NCBI GenBank assembly: GCA_036675815.1
Contig: JAKFEE010000055.1
Location: 127,861-191,860, forward strand
DNA length: 64,000 nt
Source: JAKFEE01 sp036675815
GTDB lineage: Bacteria > Pseudomonadota > Alphaproteobacteria > Rhodospirillales > Magnetospirillaceae
Direction: 5' to 3'
Positions within the stretch are counted from its first letter, which is position 1; each line of letters opens with the position of its first letter. The translations under genes were made by a program, and so were the position numbers. The notes under the pieces are model-generated. The model saw nothing but the letters and a program-made list of their open reading frames with translations. It did not search any database and had not been told where the DNA came from. Of the stretch, positions 9,445 to 18,331 are shown piece after piece.

Positions 9445-10724
9445 ATGCCGCCATCATCTTCGGGCTCCTGTTGGCGCTCATGCTCACCGGCATGCCGATT
9501 TCCATTTCCCTCGGCCTGACGGTGCTCACCTTCCTCTTCGCCATGACCACGGTGCCGGTCGAGGCGGTGGCGCTCAAGCTGTTCACCGGGATCGAGCATT
9601 TCGAGATCATGGCCATTCCGTTCTTCATCCTGGCCGGCAATTTCCTCACCCATGGCGGTGTGGCGCGGCGGATGATCGATTTCGCCACGGCCATGGTCGG
9701 CCATTGGCATGGCGGCCTGGGGTTGGCCGGTGTCATGGCCTGCGCCCTGTTCGCGGCGGTGTCCGGATCATCGCCGGCCACCGTGGTGGCGATCGGGTCG
9801 ATCCTGCTGCCGGCCATGATCAAGCAAGGCTTCCCGCGCCAGTTCGGCGCCGGCGTCATCGCGACGTCGGGGGCGTTGGGCATCCTGATCCCGCCGTCGA
9901 TCGTCATGGTGATGTATTCGGTGTCGACCAACACCTCGGTCGGCGAGCTGTTCATGGCCGGCGTCGTGCCCGGCCTGATGCTGGCGACCATGTTGGGAAT
10001 CACCACTTGGTACCGTGCCTGGCGTGGCGGCTATCCGCGGATGCCGAGGGCCGACCTAGCGACGCGGCTGCGCACCTTCGTCGACAGTGTGTGGGGGCTG
10101 TTGCTGATCGTCGTCGTCATCGGCGGCATCTACAGCGGCATGTTCACGCCCACCGAGGCCGCGGCGATGAGCGCCGTCTACGCCTTCGTCGTCTCCGTAT
10201 TCATCTATCGCGACATGCCGCTGAAGCAGGTCGGCCAAGTGCTGCTGTCGTCGGCGAACATGAGCGCGATGCTGCTCTACATCATCACCAATGCGGTGCT
10301 GTTCTCGTTCCTGCTGACCTCCGAGAACATCCCGCATGCCATTTCGGAATGGATCATCGACAAGGAGCTGGGCGTCGTCGCCTTCCTCCTGGTGGTCAAC
10401 CTGCTGCTGCTCGCCGCCGGCAACTTCATGGAGCCGTCGTCGATCGTGCTGATCATGGCGCCGATCCTGTTCCCGGTGGCGGTGAAGCTGGGCATCGATC
10501 CCATCCATTTCGGCGTGCTGATCGTCGTCAACATGGAGGTCGGCATGTGCCATCCGCCGGTCGGCCTCAACCTGTATGTCGCCAGCGGCATCACCAAGAT
10601 GGGCATTACCGAGCTGACGGTGGCCGTGATGCCGTGGCTGCTGACCATGCTCGTGTTCCTCGGGTTGGTGACCTACATCCCCGAGATCTCTCTCTGGTTC
10701 CCGGCTGCCATCGGCGCCCGGTGA
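9441..10724 (+). CDS. dctM: TRAP transporter large permease DctM
   Basis: A 427-residue large permease with about 12 membrane segments, the ion-coupled core of the TRAP transporter. Signatures include GMPISISLGL, IPFFILAGNFLTHGG, AAVSGSSPATVVAIG, IPPSIVMVMYS and near the end MEVGMCHPPVGLNLYVASGI. It works with DctP and DctQ in secondary, ion-driven uptake of C4-dicarboxylates. Full family length. A hairpin terminator follows the stop. Confidence 0.93.
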   Translation: MNAAIIFGLLLALMLTGMPISISLGLTVLTFLFAMTTVPVEAVALKLFTGIEHFEIMAIPFFILAGNFLTHGGVARRMIDFATAMVGHWHGGLGLAGVMACALFAAVSGSSPATVVAIGSILLPAMIKQGFPRQFGAGVIATSGALGILIPPSIVMVMYSVSTNTSVGELFMAGVVPGLMLATMLGITTWYRAWRGGYPRMPRADLATRLRTFVDSVWGLLLIVVVIGGIYSGMFTPTEAAAMSAVYAFVVSVFIYRDMPLKQVGQVLLSSANMSAMLLYIITNAVLFSFLLTSENIPHAISEWIIDKELGVVAFLLVVNLLLLAAGNFMEPSSIVLIMAPILFPVAVKLGIDPIHFGVLIVVNMEVGMCHPPVGLNLYVASGITKMGITELTVAVMPWLLTMLVFLGLVTYIPEISLWFPAAIGAR

Positions 10725-10733
10725 CCGGAGCAA

Positions 10734-10763
10734 GGGGAGGCGCCAGCAGGGGAGCGCCTCCCC
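10734..10763 (+). terminator. Terminator after dctPQM
   Basis: A perfect 10-base-pair stem (GGGGAGGCGC / GCGCCTCCCC) with a 10-base loop starts 9 bases after the dctM stop. It is followed by a modest pyrimidine tract (ACCCTTCTT), so it is a plausible but weak-tailed intrinsic terminator. Confidence 0.6.
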
Positions 10764-10856
10764 ACCCTTCTTGTCGCCAGTTGACCAAGCTCAACGACGC
10801 ACGCCGGCGAGTCGGGCGATGAAGTGCTCCCCGACCCACTGCCGGAGCCCGCGACC

Positions 10857-11252
10857 ATGTCCGCCGTCACGCCCGCCGCCGACCTTCAGAACGAATTCAA
10901 GGCGCTTCTCGATGCCGCCGCCCGCGATCATGCCGGCGACCTGCACATCCGCATCGACGGCGACCGCGCTGTGGTGGTCGAGACCATTCGCGGCGAACCC
11001 CAGCAGGTCGCCGAGTGGCCGGCAGTGCGCTGCCAGACTCTTTTGCCCGCCGTGTTCGACCTGTGCGACAAGGCCGAGGGCTATGTCTACGGCTCGGTGC
11101 ACTCGCTGCGCCTGACCGGCGAGCGCATGCGCATGCCGGCGGGGGTGTCGATGGTGCTCGTGCAGTTCTTCGCCCCCAAGGACGGCGGGCGGTGCCTGGT
11201 ATGCCGCCTGACCTACGAGGGTGACATCTGCTGCGGCAGCTGCGGCGGCTGA
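10857..11252 (+). CDS. Orphan protein resembling the N-domain of PilT/TraJ-type ATPases
   Basis: A 131-residue protein of unrecognised function. Residues about 12-118 resemble, by eye, the N-terminal domain that precedes the ATPase core in PilT/DotB/TraJ secretion ATPases: an ALLDAAARDHAGDLHIRIDG segment like the family's ASDIHI strand, then GYVYGSVHSL, MPAGVSMVLVQF and GGRCLVCRLTY. No Walker A or B follows; the protein stops after a Cys-rich tail (CRLTYEGDICCGSCGG). Start ATG 10857 is preferred over GTG 10824, with GGAG about 9 bases upstream. It is transcribed alone between the dct terminator and the TetR operator. The similarity is inferred from motif order only. Confidence 0.55.
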   Translation: MSAVTPAADLQNEFKALLDAAARDHAGDLHIRIDGDRAVVVETIRGEPQQVAEWPAVRCQTLLPAVFDLCDKAEGYVYGSVHSLRLTGERMRMPAGVSMVLVQFFAPKDGGRCLVCRLTYEGDICCGSCGG

Positions 11253-11342
11253 TCGCCTCCATAGTTCCCATTTGAGAACGGCGTGGCGGGGGACTACCCG
11301 CCGCGCCGTTTGCCATATTGGACTATCTACCCAAAATACTGT

Positions 11343-11356
11343 ACCGTCCGGACGGT
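11343..11356. promoter_or_regulatory. Palindromic TetR-type operator
   Basis: ACCGTCCGGACGGT is a perfect 14-base palindrome 17 bases before the proposed GTG start of the TetR gene and upstream of the whole efflux operon. A TetR dimer site in this place would give autorepression. Possible promoter hexamers (TTGGAC at about 11319, TACTGT overlapping the operator) agree with steric blocking. Confidence 0.7.
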
Positions 11357-11372
11357 TTTGGGGGTATTGGGT

Positions 11373-11918
11373 GTGGGAACTTGCGATAAGATCGTCGATG
11401 CCGCGATGGCGGTGGTTCGCGACCGCGGGGTGGGGCGGCTCACCCTGGAAGAGGCGGCGCGGGTCGCCGGAATCAGCAAGGGCGGCGTACTCTATCATTT
11501 CAAGTCCAAGGACGACCTGGTCAGCGCCATGGTGGCGCGCCTGATCGATCAATGCGACTCCCTCCAGGCGCAGTATTATGAAAGCTTGCCGCCTCGCCCG
11601 AACCGCTGGGCCAAGGCCTGCCTGCTGGCGGCGCTGGATCCGCAGGGCCCGGCAACGGACCCCATCGGCGGCGCCTTGCTGGCGGCGGTGGCCACCAATC
11701 CCGACCTGGTGAAGCCGCTCGAAGCGAAGCAAGCCGAGTGGATGGCGCGGCTGCGGTCCGACAGCCCGCATCCGGCGCTCGCCCTGCTCGTCTGCCTGGC
11801 CATGGATGGCCTGTGGCTGCGCGACCTCGTCGGCCTCGGATGCCTGGAAAAGGATGAGCGTGAGCGGCTCAAGCGATGCGCGATCGAGCTGCTCGACGGC
11901 GAGGGCGGTGCACGATGA
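11373..11918 (+). CDS. TetR-family repressor of an RND efflux operon
   Basis: Start is chosen at GTG 11373, preceded by GGGGGT at about 8 bases, because earlier in-frame starts would place the operator inside the coding region. This gives 181 residues. The N-terminal helix-turn-helix reads LTLEEAARVAGISKGGVLYH FKSK-like (about residues 22-45), typical of TetR; the rest is a ligand-binding domain related to TetR_C_37. It heads the operon TetR-MFP-RND, overlapping the MFP gene by ATGA. Likely represses the pump until a substrate binds; the inducer is unknown. Confidence 0.82.
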   Translation: MGTCDKIVDAAMAVVRDRGVGRLTLEEAARVAGISKGGVLYHFKSKDDLVSAMVARLIDQCDSLQAQYYESLPPRPNRWAKACLLAALDPQGPATDPIGGALLAAVATNPDLVKPLEAKQAEWMARLRSDSPHPALALLVCLAMDGLWLRDLVGLGCLEKDERERLKRCAIELLDGEGGAR

Positions 11919-13027
11919 GGGTGAAACGCATGGTGATCATGCTGCTGATCAGCAGTGTGATCTTTGGCGGGGTGTTCGGTTTCGTCGCCTTCCGCAACCA
12001 GATGATCAAGGAATTCTTCGCCAGCCGGCCGGTACCGGTGATGCCGGTGGCGGCCGAGCCAGCGCAGGCGCAGGAATGGGATGTCGTGGTGCCGGCCATC
12101 GGCACCTTGCGGGCCATAAACGGCGTCGACGTCAGTTCGTCCGTCCCCGGCGTGGTGCAGCAGATCGCCTTCGATTCCGGCGCGATGGTCGCCAAGGGCG
12201 AGCCGCTGGTGAAGCTGGATGCCGACGTCGAGATCGCCGAATTACGCAGCGCCGAGGCGCGGCTGGAGCTGGCGCGCACCATCGTCGAGCGCGCCCGCAC
12301 CCTGGCGCGAAGCAACAACGTGTCCGAAGCGGTGCTGGAAAAGGCCGAAAGCGAACTCAAGGTGGCCGATGCCGAGGTGGCATCGCTGAAGGCGCAGATC
12401 GAAAAGAAGGCCATCCGCGCCCCGTTCGGCGGCCTGCTCGGCGTGCGCAAGATCGATGTCGGCCAATATCTTCAGGCCGGCACGCCGATCGTGACGTTGC
12501 AGGACCTCTCGGTCATGCTCGTCGATTTCAGCGTATCGCAGAAGGATATTGCACTCGTCCGAGTCGGGCAGCCGGTGCGCCTCACCACCGACGTCTGGCC
12601 GGACCGCGTCTTCAACGGCACCGTGTCGGCCGTCGAACCGCTGGTCGACGAGAAAACCGGGATGATCGGGGTCGAGGCCAGACTGCCCAACACCGATGGG
12701 GCGCTGCGTGCCGGCATGTTCGCCAAGATCGAGGTGGTGCAGCCGCGAACCCGGCGCCTGGTCACCGTGCCGGCCTCGGCCATCAGCTACAACCTGTACG
12801 GCGACAGCGTGTTCGTCGTCGCTGATGACGGCCAGGGGCAACCGGCGGTGACACGGGCGCAGGTCGAGCTGGGCGAGCGGCGCGGCGGCCGGGTGGTCGT
12901 CACCAAAGGTGTCGATGCGGGGCAAGTCGTCGTCACCTCTGGTCAGTTGAAGCTGGAAAACGGCTCTTTGGTGCGTGTCGAGGGGGAAAGCCCGCTGCGT
13001 GCGCCGCGCCAACTCACGCAGCAATAG
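11915..13027 (+). CDS. RND efflux membrane fusion protein
   Basis: A 370-residue periplasmic adaptor. An N-terminal membrane anchor (about residues 5-25, MVIMLLISSVIFGGVFGFVA) is followed by the lipoyl halves (SSVPGVVQQIAFDSGAMV and RAPFGGLLGVRKIDVGQYL), a short coiled-coil hairpin (about 100-150) and beta-barrel and membrane-proximal domains. Start ATG 11915 overlaps the TetR stop. It bridges the inner-membrane pump at 13037 to an outer-membrane channel, which is not encoded in this operon. Resembles HlyD_D23/AcrA-type adaptors of HAE1 pumps. Confidence 0.9.
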   Translation: MRVKRMVIMLLISSVIFGGVFGFVAFRNQMIKEFFASRPVPVMPVAAEPAQAQEWDVVVPAIGTLRAINGVDVSSSVPGVVQQIAFDSGAMVAKGEPLVKLDADVEIAELRSAEARLELARTIVERARTLARSNNVSEAVLEKAESELKVADAEVASLKAQIEKKAIRAPFGGLLGVRKIDVGQYLQAGTPIVTLQDLSVMLVDFSVSQKDIALVRVGQPVRLTTDVWPDRVFNGTVSAVEPLVDEKTGMIGVEARLPNTDGALRAGMFAKIEVVQPRTRRLVTVPASAISYNLYGDSVFVVADDGQGQPAVTRAQVELGERRGGRVVVTKGVDAGQVVVTSGQLKLENGSLVRVEGESPLRAPRQLTQQ

Positions 13028-13036
13028 GAAAGCCCG

Positions 13037-16000
13037 ATGTTCGATGTCTTCATCCGGCGTCCGGTGCTTGCCAGCGTGGTCAGCCTGCTGATCCTGATCC
13101 TGGGCTTGCGCGCCCTGACGATGTTGCCGGTGCGGCAGTATCCGGAGATGACCAACACGGTGATTACCGTCACCGTGACCTATCCGGGTGCCGATGCCGC
13201 GCTGATGCAAGGCTTCATCACCGATCCCATTCAGAAGGCGGTGGCCACGGCCAAGGGCATCGACTACCTGACCTCGTCCAGCGCCCAGAGCGTGTCCGAG
13301 ATCAAGGCCTTCATCAAACTGAACGAGGATCCCGACGCGGCGATGACCGAGGTGACCGCCAAGGTGGCCGAGGTGAGGGCGCTGCTGCCGCGCGGCATCA
13401 ACGATCCGGTGGTCCAGAAAAGCACCGGCGAGGGCTTCGCCGCAATGTATCTGGCCTTCTACTCGGATCGCATGGATCCGCAGCAGATCACCGACTATGT
13501 CAGCCGCGTAGTGCAGCCCAAGCTGTCCACGGTCCCGGGCGTAGCCAATCCCCAACTCCTCGGCGGCCAGCGCTTCTCGATGCGGGTGTGGCTGAATCCC
13601 GAGCGCATGGCCCAATACGCCGTCTCCGCCAATCAGGTGCAGGCGGCGCTCACCGCCAACAACTATCTGGCCGCCGCCGGCAGCTCCAAGGGTGCCTTCG
13701 ACATCATTTCCACTCAGGCCCTGACCGACCTGCGCAGCGCTGACGAGTTCCGCCGGCTGGTGGTGCGCAACGACGGTACGCGCCTGGTGCGCCTCGACGA
13801 CATTGCCGACGTCGAACTCGGCGCCGAGAACAGCGACGCCTCGGTGTTCGTGAATGGCGAGAAGGCGGTGTTCATCGGCATCACCACCACCCCGGACGCC
13901 AACCCGCTCGACGTGGTCAGCGCCATCCGCGACGTGCTGCCGGCGATCGAGGCCCAGCTACCCCCCGGGATGGAACTGAAGATCGCCTACGACACCACGG
14001 TGTTCATCCGCGCGTCGATCTACGAGGTGCTGAAGACCATCGCCGAGGCGGCGCTGATCGTCATGGTGGTCATTTTCGCCTTCATGGGCTCGTTCCGCTC
14101 GGTGGCGATTCCGTTGGTGACGGTGCCGCTGTCGCTGATCGGCGTGGCCCTGTTCCTGTTGGCGCTGGGCTTTTCGATCAATCTGCTGACGCTGCTGGCC
14201 ATGGTCCTGGCCATCGGCCTGGTGGTCGACGACGCCATCGTCGTCGTCGAGAACGTCCACCGGCACATCGAGGATGGCGCGCCGCCGTTCCAGGCGGCGA
14301 TCCAGGGCACCCGCGAGATTGCCGGGCCGGTGATCTCGATGACGATCACCCTGGCGGCGGTTTATGCCCCCATCGCCTTCCTGGGCGGCCTGACCGGTTC
14401 GCTGTTCAAGGAGTTCGCCCTGACCCTGGCGGGGGCGGTGATCATTTCGGGCATCATCGCCCTGACCCTGTCGCCGATGATGTGCTCGAAGGTGCTGCGC
14501 CACGACAGCGACCGCAAGGGGCTGCCGGCCCGCATCGACCGCGCGTTCGAGGCGGTCAGGGGACGCTACGTCCGCATGCTGCGCGCCTCCCTTGCCGACC
14601 GGCCGACGACCGTGGTCTTCGCGCTCATCGTGTTGGGCAGCCTGTGGTTCCTGCTGCAGGCGGTGCCGACCGAATTGGCCCCCGAAGAGGATCAGGGGGC
14701 GGTGATGGTCTCCTATGCGGGACCGGCAAAGGCCAATCTCGATTATATGGAGACCTTCTCCCGGCAGGTCGACGAGGTCTTCGCCGCCCTGCCGGAGACC
14801 GACAGCTACTTCACAATCAACGGTTTCCCGACGCGCACCCAGGGCTTCGCCGCCACGGTGCTGAAGCCGTGGGAGGAGCGCGAGCGGTCGCAGAAGGATC
14901 TGACGACGGTGGTGCAGGAAGGCCTGGACGGCATTTCCGGGGTGCGTGGCTCGGCCTTCGGCATGCCGGCGCTGCCCGGGGCCGAAGGCCTGCCGGTGCA
15001 GTTCGTCATCACCTCGACCGCCGACTTCCAGGTGCTGGCACAACTCAGCGACCAGATCATGGCTCGCGCCAAGGCCAGCGGCATGTTCGCCTTCATCGAC
15101 GCCGACCTCAAATACGAGAGCCCGCAGACCATCGTCGACATCGATCGCGACAAGGCCGGCGCCTATGGCGTGTCCATGCAGCAGATCGGCGGCGCCCTGG
15201 CGACGATGACGGGCGGCAATTACGTCAATCTCATCAATCTGCAAGGCCGCAGCTATCAGGTGATCCCGCAGGTGCCGCGCGTCTTTCGCCTGTCGCCGGA
15301 GGCACTCGGCCGGTTCTATGTCAACACCGAGGGCGGCACCCCGATTCCGCTGTCCAGCCTGGTGACGCTGCGCGGCAGCGTGCAGCCGGTGGCGCTGCGG
15401 CAGTTCAACCAGCAGAACGCCGTGACCATCCAGGCCTTTCCCATGCCGGGCCTGACCCTGGGCAGCGCCCTCGACTTCCTCGCGGCGACCGCCGACGAAA
15501 TCCTGCCGCAAGGCTATGCCTATGACTACGCCGGGCAGTCGCGCCAGTTCATGCAGGAAGGCGGCGCCTTGGTGCTGACCTTCTTCTTTGCGCTGGCCAT
15601 CATCTTCCTGGTTCTCGCCGCCCAGTTCGAAAGCTTCCGCGATCCGCTGGTCATCCTGGTCAGCGTGCCGCTGTCGATCTGCGGCGCCTTGATCCCGCTG
15701 GCCCTTGGCGTCACCACGATGAACATCTACACCCAGGTGGGGCTGGTGACGCTGATCGGCTTGATCACCAAGCACGGCATCCTGATCTGCGAAGTGGCGC
15801 GCGAGCAGCAGGAGCAGGGGCTGTCCCGGGCCGAGGCGGTGGTCGAGGCGGCGAGCCTGCGCCTGCGCCCGATCCTGATGACCACGGCCGCCATGGTCGC
15901 CGGCCTGGTGCCGCTGATGTTCGCCACCGGTGCCGGCGCCGCCAGCCGCTTCTCGATCGCGGTGGTCATCGTCGCCGGCATGAGCATCGGCACCCTGTTC

Positions 16001-16093
16001 ACCTTGTTCGTGCTGCCGGTGATCTACACCCTGGTGGCGGCCGATCGCCGGCTGCCGGCATCGCAGACGCGGGTGCCGGTGCATGCCGAGTAG
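13037..16093 (+). CDS. RND multidrug efflux pump, HAE1 type
   Basis: A 1018-residue inner-membrane pump. Twelve membrane segments are arranged as two repeats with large periplasmic loops. The proton-relay Asp pair is present in TM4 (IGLVVDDAIVVVENVHRH), and hallmark stretches FIRRPVLASV, YPGADAALMQ and LAPEEDQGAVMV are visible. HAE1-type rather than heavy-metal CzcA-type because of the VVDD signature. Operon with its adaptor and TetR regulator. The outer-membrane factor must be supplied from elsewhere. Drug specificity cannot be read from sequence. Confidence 0.93.
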   Translation: MFDVFIRRPVLASVVSLLILILGLRALTMLPVRQYPEMTNTVITVTVTYPGADAALMQGFITDPIQKAVATAKGIDYLTSSSAQSVSEIKAFIKLNEDPDAAMTEVTAKVAEVRALLPRGINDPVVQKSTGEGFAAMYLAFYSDRMDPQQITDYVSRVVQPKLSTVPGVANPQLLGGQRFSMRVWLNPERMAQYAVSANQVQAALTANNYLAAAGSSKGAFDIISTQALTDLRSADEFRRLVVRNDGTRLVRLDDIADVELGAENSDASVFVNGEKAVFIGITTTPDANPLDVVSAIRDVLPAIEAQLPPGMELKIAYDTTVFIRASIYEVLKTIAEAALIVMVVIFAFMGSFRSVAIPLVTVPLSLIGVALFLLALGFSINLLTLLAMVLAIGLVVDDAIVVVENVHRHIEDGAPPFQAAIQGTREIAGPVISMTITLAAVYAPIAFLGGLTGSLFKEFALTLAGAVIISGIIALTLSPMMCSKVLRHDSDRKGLPARIDRAFEAVRGRYVRMLRASLADRPTTVVFALIVLGSLWFLLQAVPTELAPEEDQGAVMVSYAGPAKANLDYMETFSRQVDEVFAALPETDSYFTINGFPTRTQGFAATVLKPWEERERSQKDLTTVVQEGLDGISGVRGSAFGMPALPGAEGLPVQFVITSTADFQVLAQLSDQIMARAKASGMFAFIDADLKYESPQTIVDIDRDKAGAYGVSMQQIGGALATMTGGNYVNLINLQGRSYQVIPQVPRVFRLSPEALGRFYVNTEGGTPIPLSSLVTLRGSVQPVALRQFNQQNAVTIQAFPMPGLTLGSALDFLAATADEILPQGYAYDYAGQSRQFMQEGGALVLTFFFALAIIFLVLAAQFESFRDPLVILVSVPLSICGALIPLALGVTTMNIYTQVGLVTLIGLITKHGILICEVAREQQEQGLSRAEAVVEAASLRLRPILMTTAAMVAGLVPLMFATGAGAASRFSIAVVIVAGMSIGTLFTLFVLPVIYTLVAADRRLPASQTRVPVHAE

Positions 16094-16133
16094 GGCGCCC
16101 GGCGAACGTCGTGCATTCCATACTTTAGGATGA

Positions 16134-16156
16134 AGGGGAGGCTATACGCCTTCCCT
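16134..16156 (+). terminator. Hairpin after the RND operon
   Basis: AGGGGAGGC and GCCTTCCCT pair across a TATAC loop with one G-T wobble, 40 bases after the RND stop. No strong T-run follows, so termination is plausible but not certain. Confidence 0.4.
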
Positions 16157-16197
16157 GCCGTCTCTTCCTGCACGTGCGAGTAGTGTAGGGCATCGCA

Positions 16198-16446
16198 ATG
16201 GAGAGGGTTGTCGGTTCCGTGGGTGACGAGGGTATGGACGTGGCGCCGAATGCCGGGACTGCCGGCGATGCCGAGGTCGCGGCCGTCATCGCCGGTATGG
16301 CCGAGCATCTGATCGCCAAGCATGGCGTTCACGCCTTGGCCATCGCCGAGGCGGTGTGCACCTCGGCCGAAGCCGCCGGAAATCAAGAGCAAGCGCTGGT
16401 GTGGCGGCGCATTCGCCACCGCCTGGCGGCCGTCTTGCAACACTGA
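16198..16446 (+). CDS. Hypothetical protein, 82 residues
   Basis: A small soluble helical protein of unrecognised family. The second half (AEHLIAKHGVHALAIAEAVC, then AEAAGNQEQALVWRRIRHRL) reads like two amphipathic helices, with no membrane segment or signal peptide. TAGGG lies upstream of ATG 16198; a second ATG at 16234 is a possible shorter start. It is followed 71 bases later by the DMT transporter gene on the same strand. Codon use matches neighbours, so it is probably a real gene of unknown role. Confidence 0.6.
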   Translation: MERVVGSVGDEGMDVAPNAGTAGDAEVAAVIAGMAEHLIAKHGVHALAIAEAVCTSAEAAGNQEQALVWRRIRHRLAAVLQH

Positions 16447-16517
16447 TCCCGCGCATGGACTCTGGCCTGATCGCCGGCGCTGCGGCACAGTAGCCGCGGA
16501 CGGGGAAAGGAACTTTC

Positions 16518-17441
16518 ATGGCGAGGGACCGGCTCGACGGCCTGGCAATGGGGCTGATGGTGGCATTGTGCGCCATCTGGGGTCTGCAGCAGATCAGCGT
16601 GAAAGTGGCCAATGCCGGCATCGCGCCGATCGTGCAGGCCGGCTTGCGGTCCTTTGGCGCCGCGCTGCTGCTGTGGGCGTGGTGCGCCATCCGGCGCGTC
16701 CCCTTGTTCGACCGCGACGGCAGCCTGCCGGCCGGCCTGCTCGCCGGACTCCTGTTCGCCGGCGAATTCCTGCTGCTGTTCGTCGCCCTCGATCACACGA
16801 CGGCCGGCCGCGGCGTCCTCTTCCTCTACACGGCGCCCTTCGTGGTGGCGATCGGCGCCCATCTCCTGGTGCCCGGCGAACGGCTCAACATCGGCCAGGT
16901 TGCCGGCCTGGTCTGCGCCTTTGCCGGTGTCGCCCTCGCCTTCGCCGAAGGTTTGGGGGCGGCCGGCGGCAGCGTCTTCGGTGACGTGCTGGCCATCGGC
17001 GCCGCCATCTTGTGGGGTGCGACCACCGTGTTGATCAAGGCGACGCGATTGGCGCGCGTGCGCGCCTCGAAGACGCTGTTTTACCAGTTGGTGGTGTCGG
17101 CGGTGGTCCTGCTGCCGATGTCGCTGGTCCTCGATCGTTCGCCCTCGGGGCCGCTGACGCCATTGGTGCTCGGCGCCCTGGGCTTTCAGATCGTCATCGT
17201 CGCCTTCATCAGCTATCTCGCCTGGTTCTGGCTGATCGCCCATTACCCGGCATCGCGACTGTCGGCCTTCGGCTTTCTCACGCCGCTGTTCGGCATGGCG
17301 CTGGGTGCGCTGCTTCTCGACGAACGCGTGACGCCGCTGCTGGCCCTGGCGCTGACGCTCGTCGCCATCGGCATCTGGCTGGTGAACCGCAGACCGGCGC
17401 TGGCGGCCGTCCAGCCCCTGCGAAACCCCGCCGCACCCTGA
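16518..17441 (+). CDS. EamA/DMT-family transporter
   Basis: A 307-residue inner-membrane protein with about ten membrane helices in two EamA repeats (about 10-140 and 150-295). Repeat signatures: ALCAIWGLQQISVKVANAGI near the start, and AILWGATTVLIKATRLARV opening the second half, ending with FGMALGALLLDERVTPLLAL. The family exports or imports small metabolites such as amino acids. Substrate unknown. It lies upstream of uppP on the same strand with an 88-base gap. Confidence 0.85.
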   Translation: MARDRLDGLAMGLMVALCAIWGLQQISVKVANAGIAPIVQAGLRSFGAALLLWAWCAIRRVPLFDRDGSLPAGLLAGLLFAGEFLLLFVALDHTTAGRGVLFLYTAPFVVAIGAHLLVPGERLNIGQVAGLVCAFAGVALAFAEGLGAAGGSVFGDVLAIGAAILWGATTVLIKATRLARVRASKTLFYQLVVSAVVLLPMSLVLDRSPSGPLTPLVLGALGFQIVIVAFISYLAWFWLIAHYPASRLSAFGFLTPLFGMALGALLLDERVTPLLALALTLVAIGIWLVNRRPALAAVQPLRNPAAP

Positions 17442-17529
17442 ACCCGCGCGTCGGCGCCGCCGCCGATTACGCCATTGCGCGGTTGATCGGCGCTGGGCAA
17501 GATCGCCGCCATTCTGGTGACGAGGACTC

Positions 17530-18327
17530 ATGGACACGATTCTGCAGGCGGTGCTGCTCGGCACCATCGAAGGCCTCACCGAGTTCCTTCCCGTGTCGTC
17601 GACCGGCCATCTGATCCTGCTCATCGATCTGCTGGGCTTCCAGGGGCCGCCCGGCAAGGTCTTCGAGATTGTCATCCAACTCGGCGCCATCCTGGCGGTG
17701 TGCTGGGTCTATCGCATGCGCCTGGCGGGGGCCGTGGCCTACGCCGCCACCGACGTGCGGGCGCGCAATTTCCTGCGCAACATCGTCATCGCCTTCCTGC
17801 CGGCCATGATCATCGGCGTCTTCGCCTACAAGACCATCAAGACGGTGCTGATGACGCCATGGGTGGTGGCGGTGATGCTGATCGCCGGCGGTTTCGCCAT
17901 TCTTGCCATCGAGCGCCTGGTCAAGGTGGCACGGCACCGCGCGGTCGAGGATTTCCCGGTCCCGCTATGCGTCAAGATCGGCCTGTTCCAATGCGTGGCG
18001 ATGATCCCCGGCGTCTCGCGCTCGGGCGCCACCATCATGGGGTCGTTGCTGATGGGTGTCGATCGCAAGGCGGCGGCGGAGTTCTCGTTCTTTCTCGCCA
18101 TCCCGACGATGGTCGCCGCCACGACCTACGACATCTACAAGAACTGGGCGGTTCTCGATTTTTCGGGTGGCGCGACGATTGCCGCCGGCTTCCTCGCCGC
18201 CTTCGTCGTCGCCATGCTGGTGGTGCGCGGGGCGATCGCCTTCATCAGCCGCCACGGCTATGCGCCCTTCGCCTGGTATCGCATCGCCGTCGGCATCGCC
18301 ATGCTGGCGGTTCTGTCCTATCGCTGA
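17530..18327 (+). CDS. uppP: Undecaprenyl-diphosphate phosphatase
   Basis: A 265-residue polytopic membrane enzyme that recycles undecaprenyl diphosphate to the monophosphate carrier used for peptidoglycan and other envelope polymers. The two conserved active-site regions are present: EGLTEFLPVSSTGHLIL near the N-terminus and PGVSRSGATIMGSLLMGV in the second half. Also confers bacitracin tolerance in the family (BacA). It converges with the antiporter gene, leaving four bases between stops. Confidence 0.95.
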   Translation: MDTILQAVLLGTIEGLTEFLPVSSTGHLILLIDLLGFQGPPGKVFEIVIQLGAILAVCWVYRMRLAGAVAYAATDVRARNFLRNIVIAFLPAMIIGVFAYKTIKTVLMTPWVVAVMLIAGGFAILAIERLVKVARHRAVEDFPVPLCVKIGLFQCVAMIPGVSRSGATIMGSLLMGVDRKAAAEFSFFLAIPTMVAATTYDIYKNWAVLDFSGGATIAAGFLAAFVVAMLVVRGAIAFISRHGYAPFAWYRIAVGIAMLAVLSYR

Positions 18328-18331
18328 AGCC

